From NCBI GenBank assembly GCA_017483065.1, contig JAFULX010000091.1:1-49589 (forward strand): a stretch of DNA of 49,589 nucleotides, in the 5' to 3' direction. This DNA is from Clostridia bacterium. Lineage in GTDB: Bacteria > Bacillota > Clostridia > UBA1381. Below the pieces are notes generated by a model that searched no databases, was not told where the DNA came from, and saw only the letters and a list, made by a program, of their open reading frames with translations. Both the position numbers and the translations under genes were made by a program. Shown here piece after piece: positions 17,777-25,586 of the stretch; position 1 is the stretch's first letter; each line of letters opens with the position of its first letter.

Positions 17777-18595
17777 TTATGTTTTTGCATTGCGTCGATA
17801 CTCGCTCGGCGTCATATTGATATGTGTCCGAAACGCTCTCGACATATAGTTTGCGTTGGTAAAACCGCACCGCTCGGCGATTTGTGAAATCGGGAGGTCG
17901 GTATCAATCAGCAAACGCATCGCCGCCTCGGTACGCAGTCCGATAATGTATTCCATCGGCGTTTTTCCAAGCTCTGATTTAAAAAGACGTATCAGGTGGT
18001 CGTCGCAGACGTGCAGAATTTCGCTAAGCTCGGAGAGAAGGATTTTTCGGTGGTAGTTTTCCTTGATATAAACGATTGCGGAGTGCAGACGCTTGCTGTC
18101 TGCTGTTCTGCTGCCTGCTTTTTTGCTGTAAAAATCGGCTAAAACAGCGGTCAGCATATAAATATACGCAAGCATTTTCAGCCTGTACACCTCGGAGGAG
18201 GACGAATATATCCCGACCGCACCGTCAAAGGCGGTATTTAAGTCGGGGTATATTTTTGCGTTTTCACAGAAGATAAATTCCGCAACACTGTCCTTTGAAA
18301 AAAGCTCGTGCGGCAAATTCTCAACCAAGGACAGCTCAAAGACCAGCCCCGAAATTTTTGTCTTTGGATTAGCTGACGTAAGAGAATGAATTGCGGTCGG
18401 CGGTATGAAGATAATATCCCCTGCGTTTAAGCGGAACTTGTTTGTATCAATATACAGCTCACAGCTGCCTGCTGTGACCTTGATAAGCTCCGCCGCATTA
18501 TGAAAGTGCGGTGTGACCAGCTCTCCCGTACCGAGTCTTTCGGAGGAGTAGACGGGAAATTCAGGGTCGGGAAAATTTTCAAACTTATAAAACAT
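17777..18595 (-). CDS. AraC-family transcriptional regulator
   Basis: 272 residues. The N-terminal cupin half has HFHNAAELIKVTAGSCELYID and ends in a region containing GDIIFIPPTAIHSLTS, the usual sugar-sensing barrel. The C-terminal AraC DNA-binding domain has two helix-turn-helix motifs, ILLSELSEILHVCDDHLIRLFK and ISQIAERCGFTNANYMSRAFR, ending in the typical MTPSEYRR. It is divergent from the (alpha/alpha)6 glycosidase at 18723 and shares a promoter region with it, so that gene is the likely target; the GH31 gene lies 94 bases downstream on the same strand and could be a second one. Codon use is normal for the window, unlike the GH31 neighbour. Confidence 0.92.
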   Translation of the reverse strand: MFYKFENFPDPEFPVYSSERLGTGELVTPHFHNAAELIKVTAGSCELYIDTNKFRLNAGDIIFIPPTAIHSLTSANPKTKISGLVFELSLVENLPHELFSKDSVAEFIFCENAKIYPDLNTAFDGAVGIYSSSSEVYRLKMLAYIYMLTAVLADFYSKKAGSRTADSKRLHSAIVYIKENYHRKILLSELSEILHVCDDHLIRLFKSELGKTPMEYIIGLRTEAAMRLLIDTDLPISQIAERCGFTNANYMSRAFRTHINMTPSEYRRNAKT

Positions 18596-18666
18596 AACAA
18601 CACCCCAAAATGTCGAAATAGTATAAATTTATGTCGGTAATACGGCTTTTATTCGCCCCTATATGT

Positions 18667-18675
18667 TGATATAAT
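18667..18675 (+). promoter_or_regulatory. Extended -10 promoter of the (alpha/alpha)6 glycosidase gene
   Basis: TGATATAAT at 18667-18675, an extended -10 with TG one base upstream of TATAAT. The -35 position (TTTTAT) is weak. GGAGG follows before the ATG at 18723. Confidence 0.55.
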
Positions 18676-18702
18676 GATATCACACAAAGAATTGCAAGTC
18701 AA
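18674..18702 (-). promoter_or_regulatory. Promoter of the divergent AraC gene
   Basis: On the minus strand TTGACT (18702-18697), 17-base spacer, TATCAT (18679-18674). It overlaps the -10 of the opposite promoter, so the two cannot be occupied at once. Confidence 0.5.
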
Positions 18703-18722
18703 TACGATTGGAGGAAATATAA

Positions 18723-20414
18723 ATGATATTACCAAACAAATGGGGACAGGGACAGCTGTTTGCGTTTTCTGCGTGGGACGGCGAGGTTTATACGAGCGAG
18801 GATTTCGTCGGCGTTCTGTGCGGTGACAGACTTGGTATCAGGTTTTACACCAATACAAAGCGTGAGCTTGCGATAGTTAAAATTCCCGACCTTAACTTCA
18901 AGGCGGTTACGGGCGATTTAATTTCGGCTGTGACCGACAGCGGCGAGGAAATAAATATTGTTTTTGCCGAGCGTCATCTGGTAATCGGCAATACCGCAGG
19001 TGAAATGCTCCCGATGGTGATGACGGAGGGCGATTGCAGCGTTGAAAAATGCACAAATGTAACCGTTCAGGATACCGCCGACGGAGAATATACCGCACTC
19101 GGCATTTGCGGTGAGAAGTTTGCATTTTCCTATGCCGATACAAAAGAAAAGGCGGTTGAGCTTGCCGAAAAAGGTCTTGCAATGAATATAGCAGAAGAAA
19201 AGGCAAAAAAGCTGAGCTTTTTTGAGAAATATTCGTGGTCGGAGGACGACAGCTATGCAATGCTCCACGCAAAATGTATTTCAACAATGAAAACACAGCT
19301 TTTGTCACCCGAGGGCAGAATGAAGAGAATATGGTCCACTCCCGACAGACTTCCGCACAGGGACTTGTACCTGTGGGACTCGGTTTTCCACGCAATGGGA
19401 ATGAGAAATCTCGACACAAAAACGGCGGAATCGCTGATTTTGGCACTCTTTGACGTACAGCAGGAGAGCGGCTTCATTCCGCACAGGTCAAAGCCCGAGT
19501 GGAGTACCGATATCACACAGCCGCCCGTTATTGCGTGGGGTACATATAATGTCTACAAAAAGAGCGGTAACAAGGACTTTTTGAAGGCGGCATATGGAAA
19601 TATTAAACGATTTCTGCTCTGGTGCAGGGAAAACCGCCGTGACACCGACGAGGAGCTTTACACGTGGCTTACGGGCAGCGACGTAAACTGCCGCTGTGAC
19701 GAGTCGGGTATGGACAATTCGCCCCGATTTGATACGAGAAGCCGTTTGCAGGCGATTGACTATTCCTGCTTTATGGCGAACGATACACGTTATATGAGCA
19801 AAATTGCCGAAGAACTCGGACTTGACGATGATGCGGAATTTTTCGCAAAATGGTACGGCGAAATTAAGGACGCCGTGAACGCAAAGCTCTGGAGTGAAGA
19901 GGACGGATTTTATTTCGATTTTGACCAAAATAACGGCTGTCTGCATAAGATTTGGTCTGTTTCCTCCTTCCTGCCGCTTTTTGCAGGCATATGCACCGCC
20001 GAGCGTGCAAAGGCACTTTGTAAACATCTGACCGACCCCGAGGAATTTTATACCGAATTCCCCGTGCCGAGTATTTCAAAGCGTGATGCCACCTTCGGAA
20101 CGGATATGTGGCGAGGTCCTGTCTGGATAAACTATAACTATATGATTAGCCAAGGTCTTGCCGAGTACGGCTTTTCCGAGCTTGCCGACGAGATTACCGA
20201 TAAAACGCTCGCCGTGCTTAACAGATGGTACGGGGCAAAGGGTACGCTCTTTGAATTTTACGACTGCGAGGACATAAAAGCACCCTGTGAGCTTAACCGC
20301 AAGGGTACAGCGTTCGAGCCGTACGATTTCTTTGTAAGAGCACAGAGTATCCGTGACTATGGCTGGAGTAATACTCTGACAGCTGATATGCTGTACCGAA
20401 AGTACAAGGCATAA
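18723..20414 (+). CDS. (alpha/alpha)6-barrel glycoside hydrolase, GH63/MGH-like
   Basis: 563 residues without signal peptide, so likely cytoplasmic. After an N-terminal beta region (about 1-150) comes an (alpha/alpha)6 barrel with motifs shared by GH63, GH37 trehalase and mannosylglycerate hydrolase families: LYLWDSVFHAMG, GFIPHRS, SRLQAIDYSCFMANDTRYM, and GTDMWRGPVWINYNYM. The Asp in WDSVFHA and acidic residues in the last motif are candidate catalytic groups. It probably cleaves an alpha-linked disaccharide or glycoside. It is divergent from an AraC gene and ends at a strong terminator, so it is likely a single-gene inducible unit. Exact family and substrate are not certain. Confidence 0.82.
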   Translation: MILPNKWGQGQLFAFSAWDGEVYTSEDFVGVLCGDRLGIRFYTNTKRELAIVKIPDLNFKAVTGDLISAVTDSGEEINIVFAERHLVIGNTAGEMLPMVMTEGDCSVEKCTNVTVQDTADGEYTALGICGEKFAFSYADTKEKAVELAEKGLAMNIAEEKAKKLSFFEKYSWSEDDSYAMLHAKCISTMKTQLLSPEGRMKRIWSTPDRLPHRDLYLWDSVFHAMGMRNLDTKTAESLILALFDVQQESGFIPHRSKPEWSTDITQPPVIAWGTYNVYKKSGNKDFLKAAYGNIKRFLLWCRENRRDTDEELYTWLTGSDVNCRCDESGMDNSPRFDTRSRLQAIDYSCFMANDTRYMSKIAEELGLDDDAEFFAKWYGEIKDAVNAKLWSEEDGFYFDFDQNNGCLHKIWSVSSFLPLFAGICTAERAKALCKHLTDPEEFYTEFPVPSISKRDATFGTDMWRGPVWINYNYMISQGLAEYGFSELADEITDKTLAVLNRWYGAKGTLFEFYDCEDIKAPCELNRKGTAFEPYDFFVRAQSIRDYGWSNTLTADMLYRKYKA

Positions 20415-20418
20415 TATA

Positions 20419-20450
20419 CGAAACGCACCGCATTAAAACGGTGCGTTTTC
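20419..20450. terminator. Bidirectional terminator
   Basis: 10-base arms 20421-20430 and 20439-20448 (AAACGCACCG with CGGTGCGTTT), 8-base loop. It lies between the glycosidase gene and the AraC gene converging on it. Confidence 0.9.
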
Positions 20451-21277
20451 TATCTGTTCATTTTACGGTACTCGCCAGGCGGAAGTCCCGAATGCTTTTT
20501 GAAAAAGGCATTGAAATAATATTCGCTTGAAAAGCCCATCATCTCGCTGATTGCTTTTACGGACAGCTTGTCATCACGCAAAAGCTTTTCGATGTACTGT
20601 ACACGCAGTGCGGTAATATACTGAACGGCGGATATGCCCTCATAGCGTGCAAAAAGCCGTGTTATCTGCTTTTCGCTCAAATGGCAGTATTCCGATATGT
20701 CCGAAAGACACAGCGGAAGCTCAATATTGTCACGGATATACTGCTTTGCCGCTGTAAGTCGGTAATCCTCGGACGGCTTTTCGTCCGCAGACGGCTGTTC
20801 GTGCAGTCCCGATTGGCGTAAAATCAGAATTATCAGCTCAAAAACACGGTTTTCAATTAGAAGCTGTGACGATGCGGTGTGCAGAGCAAGCTCCGCCGTG
20901 ATGAAATCAAGACATTCGCCGCAGTGCGGGGTAAGTGTACCCGTACTGCATTGCGATGCAATCGGCAGAGGTGTACGGATTGAAAAGGTGACCGAATATT
21001 TTGAGGTATGCTCGCCTGAAGCGATGATTTTATGCTTTACAAACGGCGGAATAAGCAGAAATTCTCCGCTTTTGACGTTGTAAGTACCTGCGTCCGTTTC
21101 GTAAATATGATGTCCGTTTTTTATAATATGAAGCTCATAACCGTTGTGGTGGTGCGGCTTTTTTGTCATACTTTGAAAATCACGTTCGAGCAGAATGTCT
21201 TTTAAACAGCAATCGCTGACACCAAAGGCTGCAAGCGAATTGTCGGCTGCTTTTGATTGTCTGTACAGAAATTTCAC
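20450..21277 (-). CDS. AraC-family transcriptional regulator
   Basis: 275 residues from GTG at 21277, where AAGAGG gives eight bases of spacing; a GTG nine bases upstream overlaps that site and is less likely. The N-terminal cupin half has HHHNGYELHIIKNGHHIYET and GEFLLIPPFVKHKI; the C-terminal DNA-binding domain has LCLSDISEYCHLSEKQITRLF and VKAISEMMGFSSEYYFNAFFKK, ending GLPPGEYRK. It diverges from the DHDPS-family gene at 21427 with 149 bases between them, so that gene is the probable target. This is the third AraC regulator in 7 kb, and the three are not close copies of each other. Confidence 0.92.
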   Translation of the reverse strand: MKFLYRQSKAADNSLAAFGVSDCCLKDILLERDFQSMTKKPHHHNGYELHIIKNGHHIYETDAGTYNVKSGEFLLIPPFVKHKIIASGEHTSKYSVTFSIRTPLPIASQCSTGTLTPHCGECLDFITAELALHTASSQLLIENRVFELIILILRQSGLHEQPSADEKPSEDYRLTAAKQYIRDNIELPLCLSDISEYCHLSEKQITRLFARYEGISAVQYITALRVQYIEKLLRDDKLSVKAISEMMGFSSEYYFNAFFKKHSGLPPGEYRKMNR

Positions 21278-21369
21278 GCATATCACCTCTTACAGATAGT
21301 TTATCATAGTCCAGAGTGAAATACAATACAATATGTCCGAAAATTATAAAATAATGTCTTAAAAAAATA

Positions 21370-21397
21370 TTGTACTGTCATATCCGTATGCTATAAT
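21370..21397 (+). promoter_or_regulatory. Promoter of the DHDPS-family gene
   Basis: TTGTAC (21370-21375), 16-base spacer, TATAAT (21392-21397). CGGAGG follows before the ATG at 21427. Confidence 0.6.
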
Positions 21398-21426
21398 TTA
21401 AGAAAATAACAAATTCGGAGGTTAAT

Positions 21427-22350
21427 ATGGAATATAAATTCGGTACATACCCGACAATGATTACACCCTATACAGCTGACGGAAAGGTGGACTATGACAC
21501 GGCGGAAAGATACGTCGAATGGTATGCGGAAAACGGCTGTGACGGCATTTTTGCGGTCTGCCAGTCGAGCGAGATTTTTTATCTGACAGTTGACGAGCGT
21601 GTGAAGCTTAACAGGCTTGTGTATGAAACGGGCAAGAAGCTCGGAATGACGGTTGTTTCGTCGGGACACGTTGCGGATACAATCGACGCACAAGCCGACG
21701 AGCTTAACAGAATTATCGAAAGCGGCACAGACTCACTTATTCTTATCACAAACAGGCTCGACCTCAATAATGAGGGCGATGATGTGTGGATAAAAAATGC
21801 CGAGGCATTGCTCAAAAAGCTGCCCGATGATGTAAACCTCGGACTTTACGAGTGTCCCTATCCGTACAAGCGTCTTGTTACGCCAAAAATCCTCAAATGG
21901 TGTCTTGATACGGAAAGATTTTACTTTATGAAGGATACCTGCTGTGATATGAAGATTATCAATGAGCGGCTTGAAATTTTGAAGGGCAGTCAATTCAATC
22001 TCCTGAACGCAAACTGCCAGACGCTCCTCGACTCCTTAAAAAGCGGCGGCAAGGGCTACTGCGGTATTATGGCGAATTACCACCCCAAGCTGTATTCGTG
22101 GCTTTGCAGGAACTATGAAAAAGAGCCTGAAAAGGCAGAGCTTGTCCAATCTGTAATCGGCACCTTCGGCTTTACCGAAACAGGACTTCCTTATCCTCTC
22201 ACCGCAAAATACAATATGAATTTATGCGGAATACCCACCCAAAACCTTGCCCGTAACCGTAAAAGCGAGGAGCTGACCGACTACGGCAGAAATTGTGTAG
22301 AACAAATGAAAAAGGCAACCGACGAGATAGAACGGCTGTTAGAATTATAA
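21427..22350 (+). CDS. Dihydrodipicolinate synthase/N-acetylneuraminate lyase family aldolase
   Basis: 307-residue class I aldolase of the DapA/NanA TIM-barrel family. The Schiff-base lysine is in FYFMKDTCCD (Lys169) and the catalytic Tyr in GLYECPYPYK (Tyr141). The usual GTTGE motif near the N-terminus is replaced by CQSSEI, so it is unlikely to be a true DapA. Family members split or form 2-keto acids such as sialic acid, 2-keto-3-deoxy sugar acids or hydroxy-oxo acids. Position beside two glycosidases and a divergent AraC gene suggests a catabolic sugar-acid aldolase. Substrate unknown. Confidence 0.85.
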   Translation: MEYKFGTYPTMITPYTADGKVDYDTAERYVEWYAENGCDGIFAVCQSSEIFYLTVDERVKLNRLVYETGKKLGMTVVSSGHVADTIDAQADELNRIIESGTDSLILITNRLDLNNEGDDVWIKNAEALLKKLPDDVNLGLYECPYPYKRLVTPKILKWCLDTERFYFMKDTCCDMKIINERLEILKGSQFNLLNANCQTLLDSLKSGGKGYCGIMANYHPKLYSWLCRNYEKEPEKAELVQSVIGTFGFTETGLPYPLTAKYNMNLCGIPTQNLARNRKSEELTDYGRNCVEQMKKATDEIERLLEL

Positions 22351-22359
22351 TGAAAAAAT

Positions 22360-22385
22360 GTCGCAGTAATTGCTGCGGCTTTTTT
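22360..22385 (+). terminator. Terminator of the DHDPS-family gene
   Basis: 7-base stem with one wobble (22360-22366 with 22373-22379), 6-base loop and six T (22380-22385). Confidence 0.85.
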
Positions 22386-22398
22386 CGTGAAAAGAGAG

Positions 22399-22426
22399 TT
22401 GATTTTTTGCGAAAGTATGGTACAAT
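22399..22426 (+). promoter_or_regulatory. Promoter of the SDR gene
   Basis: TTGATT (22399-22404), 16-base spacer, TACAAT (22421-22426). Its position rules out the in-frame ATG at 22427 as the start. Confidence 0.6.
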
Positions 22427-22447
22427 ATGATAAAAGGAGTGATAGCA

Positions 22448-23215
22448 ATGAAAGCATTGATTACGGGTGCAAGCTCGGGTTTGGGACGTGATATGGCACG
22501 TGTGATGTCCGAGCGGGGATACGATATAATTGCGGTTGCACGAAGAAGCGACCGTCTTGAGGAGCTGAAAGCAGAGCTTAAAACGGACGTTGAGGTTATC
22601 ACGTGCGATGTCACCGACTACAAAGCTTGCAAAATGCTTGCGGAACGTGCCGATGAGGTTGATGTGTTTATCAACAATGCAGGCTTCGGTGTGTTCGGTG
22701 CGTTTTGCGAAAATGACCTTGAAAGGGAGCTTAAAATGCTCGATACAAACGTGCTTGCAATGCACGTGCTTCTGCGGTTTTTTGCTGAAAAATTCAGGGA
22801 GCGTAACAGCGGCTATATACTGAATGTTGCGTCCTTGGCGGCATTCTTCCCAGGCCCGCTTTTCGGTGCGTATTATGCGTCCAAGGCATATGTACTTCGT
22901 CTTTCTCAGGCACTTGCCGAGGAATTAAGGCAGGAGGGTAGCGATGTCAGCATAAGCGTACTCTGTCCCGGCCCCGTTCACACCGAATTTGGCTCGGTTG
23001 CGAGGGTTAATTTTGGCAAACCAAATAACGGCATAACGCTTAACTGTGCCGAGGTTGCCGAGTATGCAATACGCAAGATGTTTGACGGCAAAAGCGTCAT
23101 AATCCCCGGTAAGCTTATGAAAATTGCCGCTTTCCTCCGCCGTCTTCTGCCCGACAAGTTATTAGCAAAAATAGCATACACAATTCAGTTTAACAAATGC
23201 ACTATCAAGCCGTGA
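22448..23215 (+). CDS. Short-chain dehydrogenase/reductase
   Basis: 255 residues from ATG 22448, preceded by AAAAGGAG. Classical SDR layout: cofactor motif TGASSGLGRD, the Asp of CDVTD, NNAGFG, catalytic Ser in NVASLAAF, YYASKAY with catalytic Tyr and Lys, and PGPVHTEF. The Arg pair ARRSDR after the second strand suggests NADP(H). The C-terminal part (RRLLPDKLLAKIAYTIQF) is similar to the DltE/YqjQ-type subgroup. Substrate is unknown. It has its own promoter and ends at a strong bidirectional terminator. Confidence 0.9.
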   Translation: MKALITGASSGLGRDMARVMSERGYDIIAVARRSDRLEELKAELKTDVEVITCDVTDYKACKMLAERADEVDVFINNAGFGVFGAFCENDLERELKMLDTNVLAMHVLLRFFAEKFRERNSGYILNVASLAAFFPGPLFGAYYASKAYVLRLSQALAEELRQEGSDVSISVLCPGPVHTEFGSVARVNFGKPNNGITLNCAEVAEYAIRKMFDGKSVIIPGKLMKIAAFLRRLLPDKLLAKIAYTIQFNKCTIKP

Positions 23216-23249
23216 AAAAATAAGCGTCGCATCTCGCTATTTTACACAC

Positions 23250-23281
23250 AAAAGGGAATGTAGCTCACTACATTCCCTTTT
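23250..23281. terminator. Bidirectional terminator between SDR gene and asnB
   Basis: Perfect 14-base arms 23250-23263 and 23268-23281 with a CTCA loop; A run on one side and T run on the other serve both converging genes. Confidence 0.95.
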
Positions 23282-23296
23282 TGATAAATGCTTGCT

Positions 23297-25150
23297 TTAT
23301 ACAATCCGCACCTTATAATGCCTGAACCACTCATCAATCTGTAAAAGATAGCCGATAAACTGCGGCATTGCCATCAGCTGACCGAAGAACGGCTTTCCGT
23401 AGTCGGACGCACCGTCCTTTGTGAGTGCGGTAAGTGCCCTTTTGTCGCAAAGTGCGGTCAGCGGTGTGTTCGGGTCGGAAATCAGGTCGGCAAGCCGTGC
23501 CTTGACCTCCTTCTCGTACTCGGGGTCGTGTGTTTTCGGGTACGGACTTTTTTTCCTGAAAAGCACATCATCGGACAACAAGCCCCGAGCCGCCTCACGC
23601 AGAATACTCTTTGACACATTTCCCTTATTCTTATACTCCCACGGAATATTCCACACATACTCCACCAGACGGTAATCGCAAAACGGCACTCTCACCTCAA
23701 GACCGCTCGCCATACTCATTCTGTCCTTGCGGTCGAGGAGATTTGACATAAACCATACAATATTAAGATAGGCAATCTCACGGCGGCGTGCCTCCTCGGT
23801 GCTGTCACCGTCAAAACGGGGTGTTTTTCCAACCGACTCGTCATACCTCTTTTGCGAATATGCGTCAAGGTCGAGAGTGGCGGCAACCTCGTCTTTAAGC
23901 ACGCTTTTGCGTAAGGACAGGTCATAGCACCACGGAAAATGCGGTGTGGCAAACGCCTTTTCATCACGAAACCACGGATAACCGCCGAAAATTTCGTCCG
24001 AACATTCGCCCGACAGAAGCACCGTGTGATTTTTCTTAATCTCACGGCAGTAATAATACAAAGACGCATCAACGTCCGCCATACCGGGCAAATCCTTGCA
24101 ATAGAGTGCAGGATACAAAAGGTCGGCAAGGTCACGGCGTGAGCATTGGAGTACGGTGTGGTTAGTGCCGCATTCCCTCGACACACGCTCCGACCACGGT
24201 GTATCGCTGTCAGGCTGAAAGGCGGTCGCCTTGAAATTCCTGTCATTGCCCACATAATCAAAGGAATATGTGGAAAGTGTTTTGCCCGAAAGTCCCATTT
24301 CACGGGCGGCGACGGCGGTTATCACGCTCGAATCAAGACCGCCCGAAAGCAGTGTTCCAATCGGCACATCGCTTATAAGCTGACGCTTGATTGCGTCCTC
24401 TAAAAGCTCACGTACCCTCAAAACGGTGTCCTCATAGCTGTCGGTATGCTCACGGCTTGCAAGCGACCAATACTCAAAATCCTTTATGCCGTTTCGGGAT
24501 ATTATCATACTGTGAGCAGGCTTCAGCTCGGATATTCCCCGAAACACACCGCACCCCGCCGTTCTTGCGGGCGACATTGCAAAAAGCTCGCAGAGACCGT
24601 CCCTGTCAACCTCGGGCTTGATGTACGGGTGGGCAAGGAGCGACTTAATCTCCGAGCCGAAAATCACCTCGACGTCCTTGATGCTGTAAAAGAGCGGCTT
24701 GACACCGAATCGGTCACGGCACAAAAATACCTGCTGTCGCATAGAATCCCAGACGGCGAAGGCATAAATGCCGTTAAGCTTTTCGGCACAAGCCTTGCCA
24801 TAGTGTATGTAGCACATCAGAAGTACCTCGGTATCGCACTCGGTGGTAAAGACGTATCCTCGCCGCATAAGGTCGCTTTTCAGCTCGGCGGTGTTGTAAA
24901 GCTCGCCGTTGTAGCAGATTACAAACTCGTGTCCCTCCACGGTACGCTTCATCGGCTGCTGTCCCTTTTCGGGGTCGATTACGGCAAGACGGCGGTGTGC
25001 AAATGCGGCGTGCTCGCCCACCCACTCACCGCAGGAGTCGGGACCTCTGGGAGTCAGCACCTCTGCCATCTCAAAAACTGTCAGGCGATGTGCCGCTTCA
25101 TTTTGCATCATATTTTCGCCGAAATTTATAAGACCTGCAATTCCGCACAT
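23297..25150 (-). CDS. asnB: Asparagine synthetase B, glutamine-hydrolysing
   Basis: 617 residues from ATG 25150; AAAGGA precedes it and this start places the catalytic Cys at position 2 (MCGIAGL) after Met removal. The N-terminal Ntn amidotransferase domain (1-200) has RGPDSCGEW, AFAHRRLAVID and YNGELYNTAEL. The synthetase domain has the PP-loop LLSGGLDSSVITA and the SGECSDEIFGGY motif. It makes asparagine from aspartate, glutamine and ATP. Related lasso-peptide cyclases exist, and a small peptide gene lies divergently next door, but no leader peptidase is seen and the enzyme looks canonical. Confidence 0.95.
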   Translation of the reverse strand: MCGIAGLINFGENMMQNEAAHRLTVFEMAEVLTPRGPDSCGEWVGEHAAFAHRRLAVIDPEKGQQPMKRTVEGHEFVICYNGELYNTAELKSDLMRRGYVFTTECDTEVLLMCYIHYGKACAEKLNGIYAFAVWDSMRQQVFLCRDRFGVKPLFYSIKDVEVIFGSEIKSLLAHPYIKPEVDRDGLCELFAMSPARTAGCGVFRGISELKPAHSMIISRNGIKDFEYWSLASREHTDSYEDTVLRVRELLEDAIKRQLISDVPIGTLLSGGLDSSVITAVAAREMGLSGKTLSTYSFDYVGNDRNFKATAFQPDSDTPWSERVSRECGTNHTVLQCSRRDLADLLYPALYCKDLPGMADVDASLYYYCREIKKNHTVLLSGECSDEIFGGYPWFRDEKAFATPHFPWCYDLSLRKSVLKDEVAATLDLDAYSQKRYDESVGKTPRFDGDSTEEARRREIAYLNIVWFMSNLLDRKDRMSMASGLEVRVPFCDYRLVEYVWNIPWEYKNKGNVSKSILREAARGLLSDDVLFRKKSPYPKTHDPEYEKEVKARLADLISDPNTPLTALCDKRALTALTKDGASDYGKPFFGQLMAMPQFIGYLLQIDEWFRHYKVRIV

Positions 25151-25179
25151 CAAAATCAATCCTTTCACAAAGCTTATTA

Positions 25180-25208
25180 CTGATATAAATTATGCTTTTT
25201 CGGTGCAA
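25180..25208 (-). promoter_or_regulatory. Promoter of asnB
   Basis: On the minus strand TTGCAC (25208-25203), 17-base spacer, TATCAG (25185-25180). The -10 is imperfect. Confidence 0.4.
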
Positions 25209-25215
25209 ATGGTGT

Positions 25216-25228
25216 CCGTCATTGACGG
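25216..25228. promoter_or_regulatory. Palindrome between asnB and the small peptide gene
   Basis: CCGTCA-T-TGACGG, 6-base arms with one central base. It lies just upstream of the asnB -35 and 36 bases before the -35 of the divergent peptide gene, a typical place for an operator. Confidence 0.3.
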
Positions 25229-25263
25229 CTGAAGAAAAAAATTCAGAAAAATTTGCAAACCGA

Positions 25264-25292
25264 TTGACATTTTTTATAAAGTTTTATATAAT
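25264..25292 (+). promoter_or_regulatory. Perfect consensus promoter of the 47-residue peptide gene
   Basis: TTGACA (25264-25269), exactly 17 bases, TATAAT (25287-25292). Both hexamers match the sigma-A consensus fully, predicting strong constitutive transcription starting near 25299. Confidence 0.88.
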
Positions 25293-25327
25293 TAACTTAT
25301 GAAATTTGAAGAAAAGGAGGTGTTTGT

Positions 25328-25471
25328 ATGAAAAAGACATATGCAGAACCCGAGATTAAGGTATCAGGCTTTGACGTTGATGATGTTATCACAACCAGCA
25401 TTACCGTAAACGTTGATCCTTGGGGTAACGGCGGTACTATAATCGGCGGAGAAGCAGAGGAAGTAGGCTAA
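25328..25471 (+). CDS. Small peptide, possible RiPP-like precursor
   Basis: 47 codons. The start has an ideal ribosome site (AAAAGGAGGTG, spacing 6-7), the promoter is perfect and a terminator follows 12 bases after the stop, so this is a compact, strongly expressed unit. The peptide has a basic then acidic first half (MKKTYAEPEIKVSG, FDVDDVITTS) and a Gly-rich second half (NVDPWGNGGTIIGGEAEEVG). The layout KK-Y-x-x-P-x-x-x-V...DVITTS resembles many short unannotated clostridial peptides and the leader-plus-core plan of ribosomal peptides. There is no signal sequence, Cys or membrane segment, and no modifying enzyme or exporter nearby. I do not know its function. Confidence 0.75.
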   Translation: MKKTYAEPEIKVSGFDVDDVITTSITVNVDPWGNGGTIIGGEAEEVG

Positions 25472-25483
25472 TAAGCTATGATT

Positions 25484-25517
25484 ACAGCAGGCGGAGTTTT
25501 CGCATGCTGTTTTTTTT
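25484..25517 (+). terminator. Terminator of the small peptide gene
   Basis: ACAGCA (25484-25489) pairs with TGCTGT (25505-25510), extended inside by GCG with CGC, then eight T (25510-25517). Confidence 0.9.
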
Positions 25518-25529
25518 ATGTCAAAGCGG

Positions 25530-25558
25530 TTGCGGAAACGGATTTTTTATGATAGAAT
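25530..25558 (+). promoter_or_regulatory. Promoter of holB
   Basis: TTGCGG (25530-25535), 17-base spacer, TAGAAT (25553-25558). Transcription would start near 25565, so the in-frame ATG at 25518 cannot be the start codon for this transcript. Confidence 0.55.
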
Positions 25559-25586
25559 AGATGGAAAAGGAAGGGAGGCGGAGAGC

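Noticed and set aside
24446-25183. Open frame of 245 codons opposite asnB
   Set aside because: Shadow of the amidotransferase domain on the other strand.
23297-25471. Lasso-peptide cluster (asnB as cyclase with the 47-residue peptide as precursor)
   Set aside because: The peptide lacks the Gly1 to Asp/Glu7-9 core layout in a clear place, no leader peptidase or B1 protein is near, and asnB has the full set of canonical asparagine synthetase motifs.
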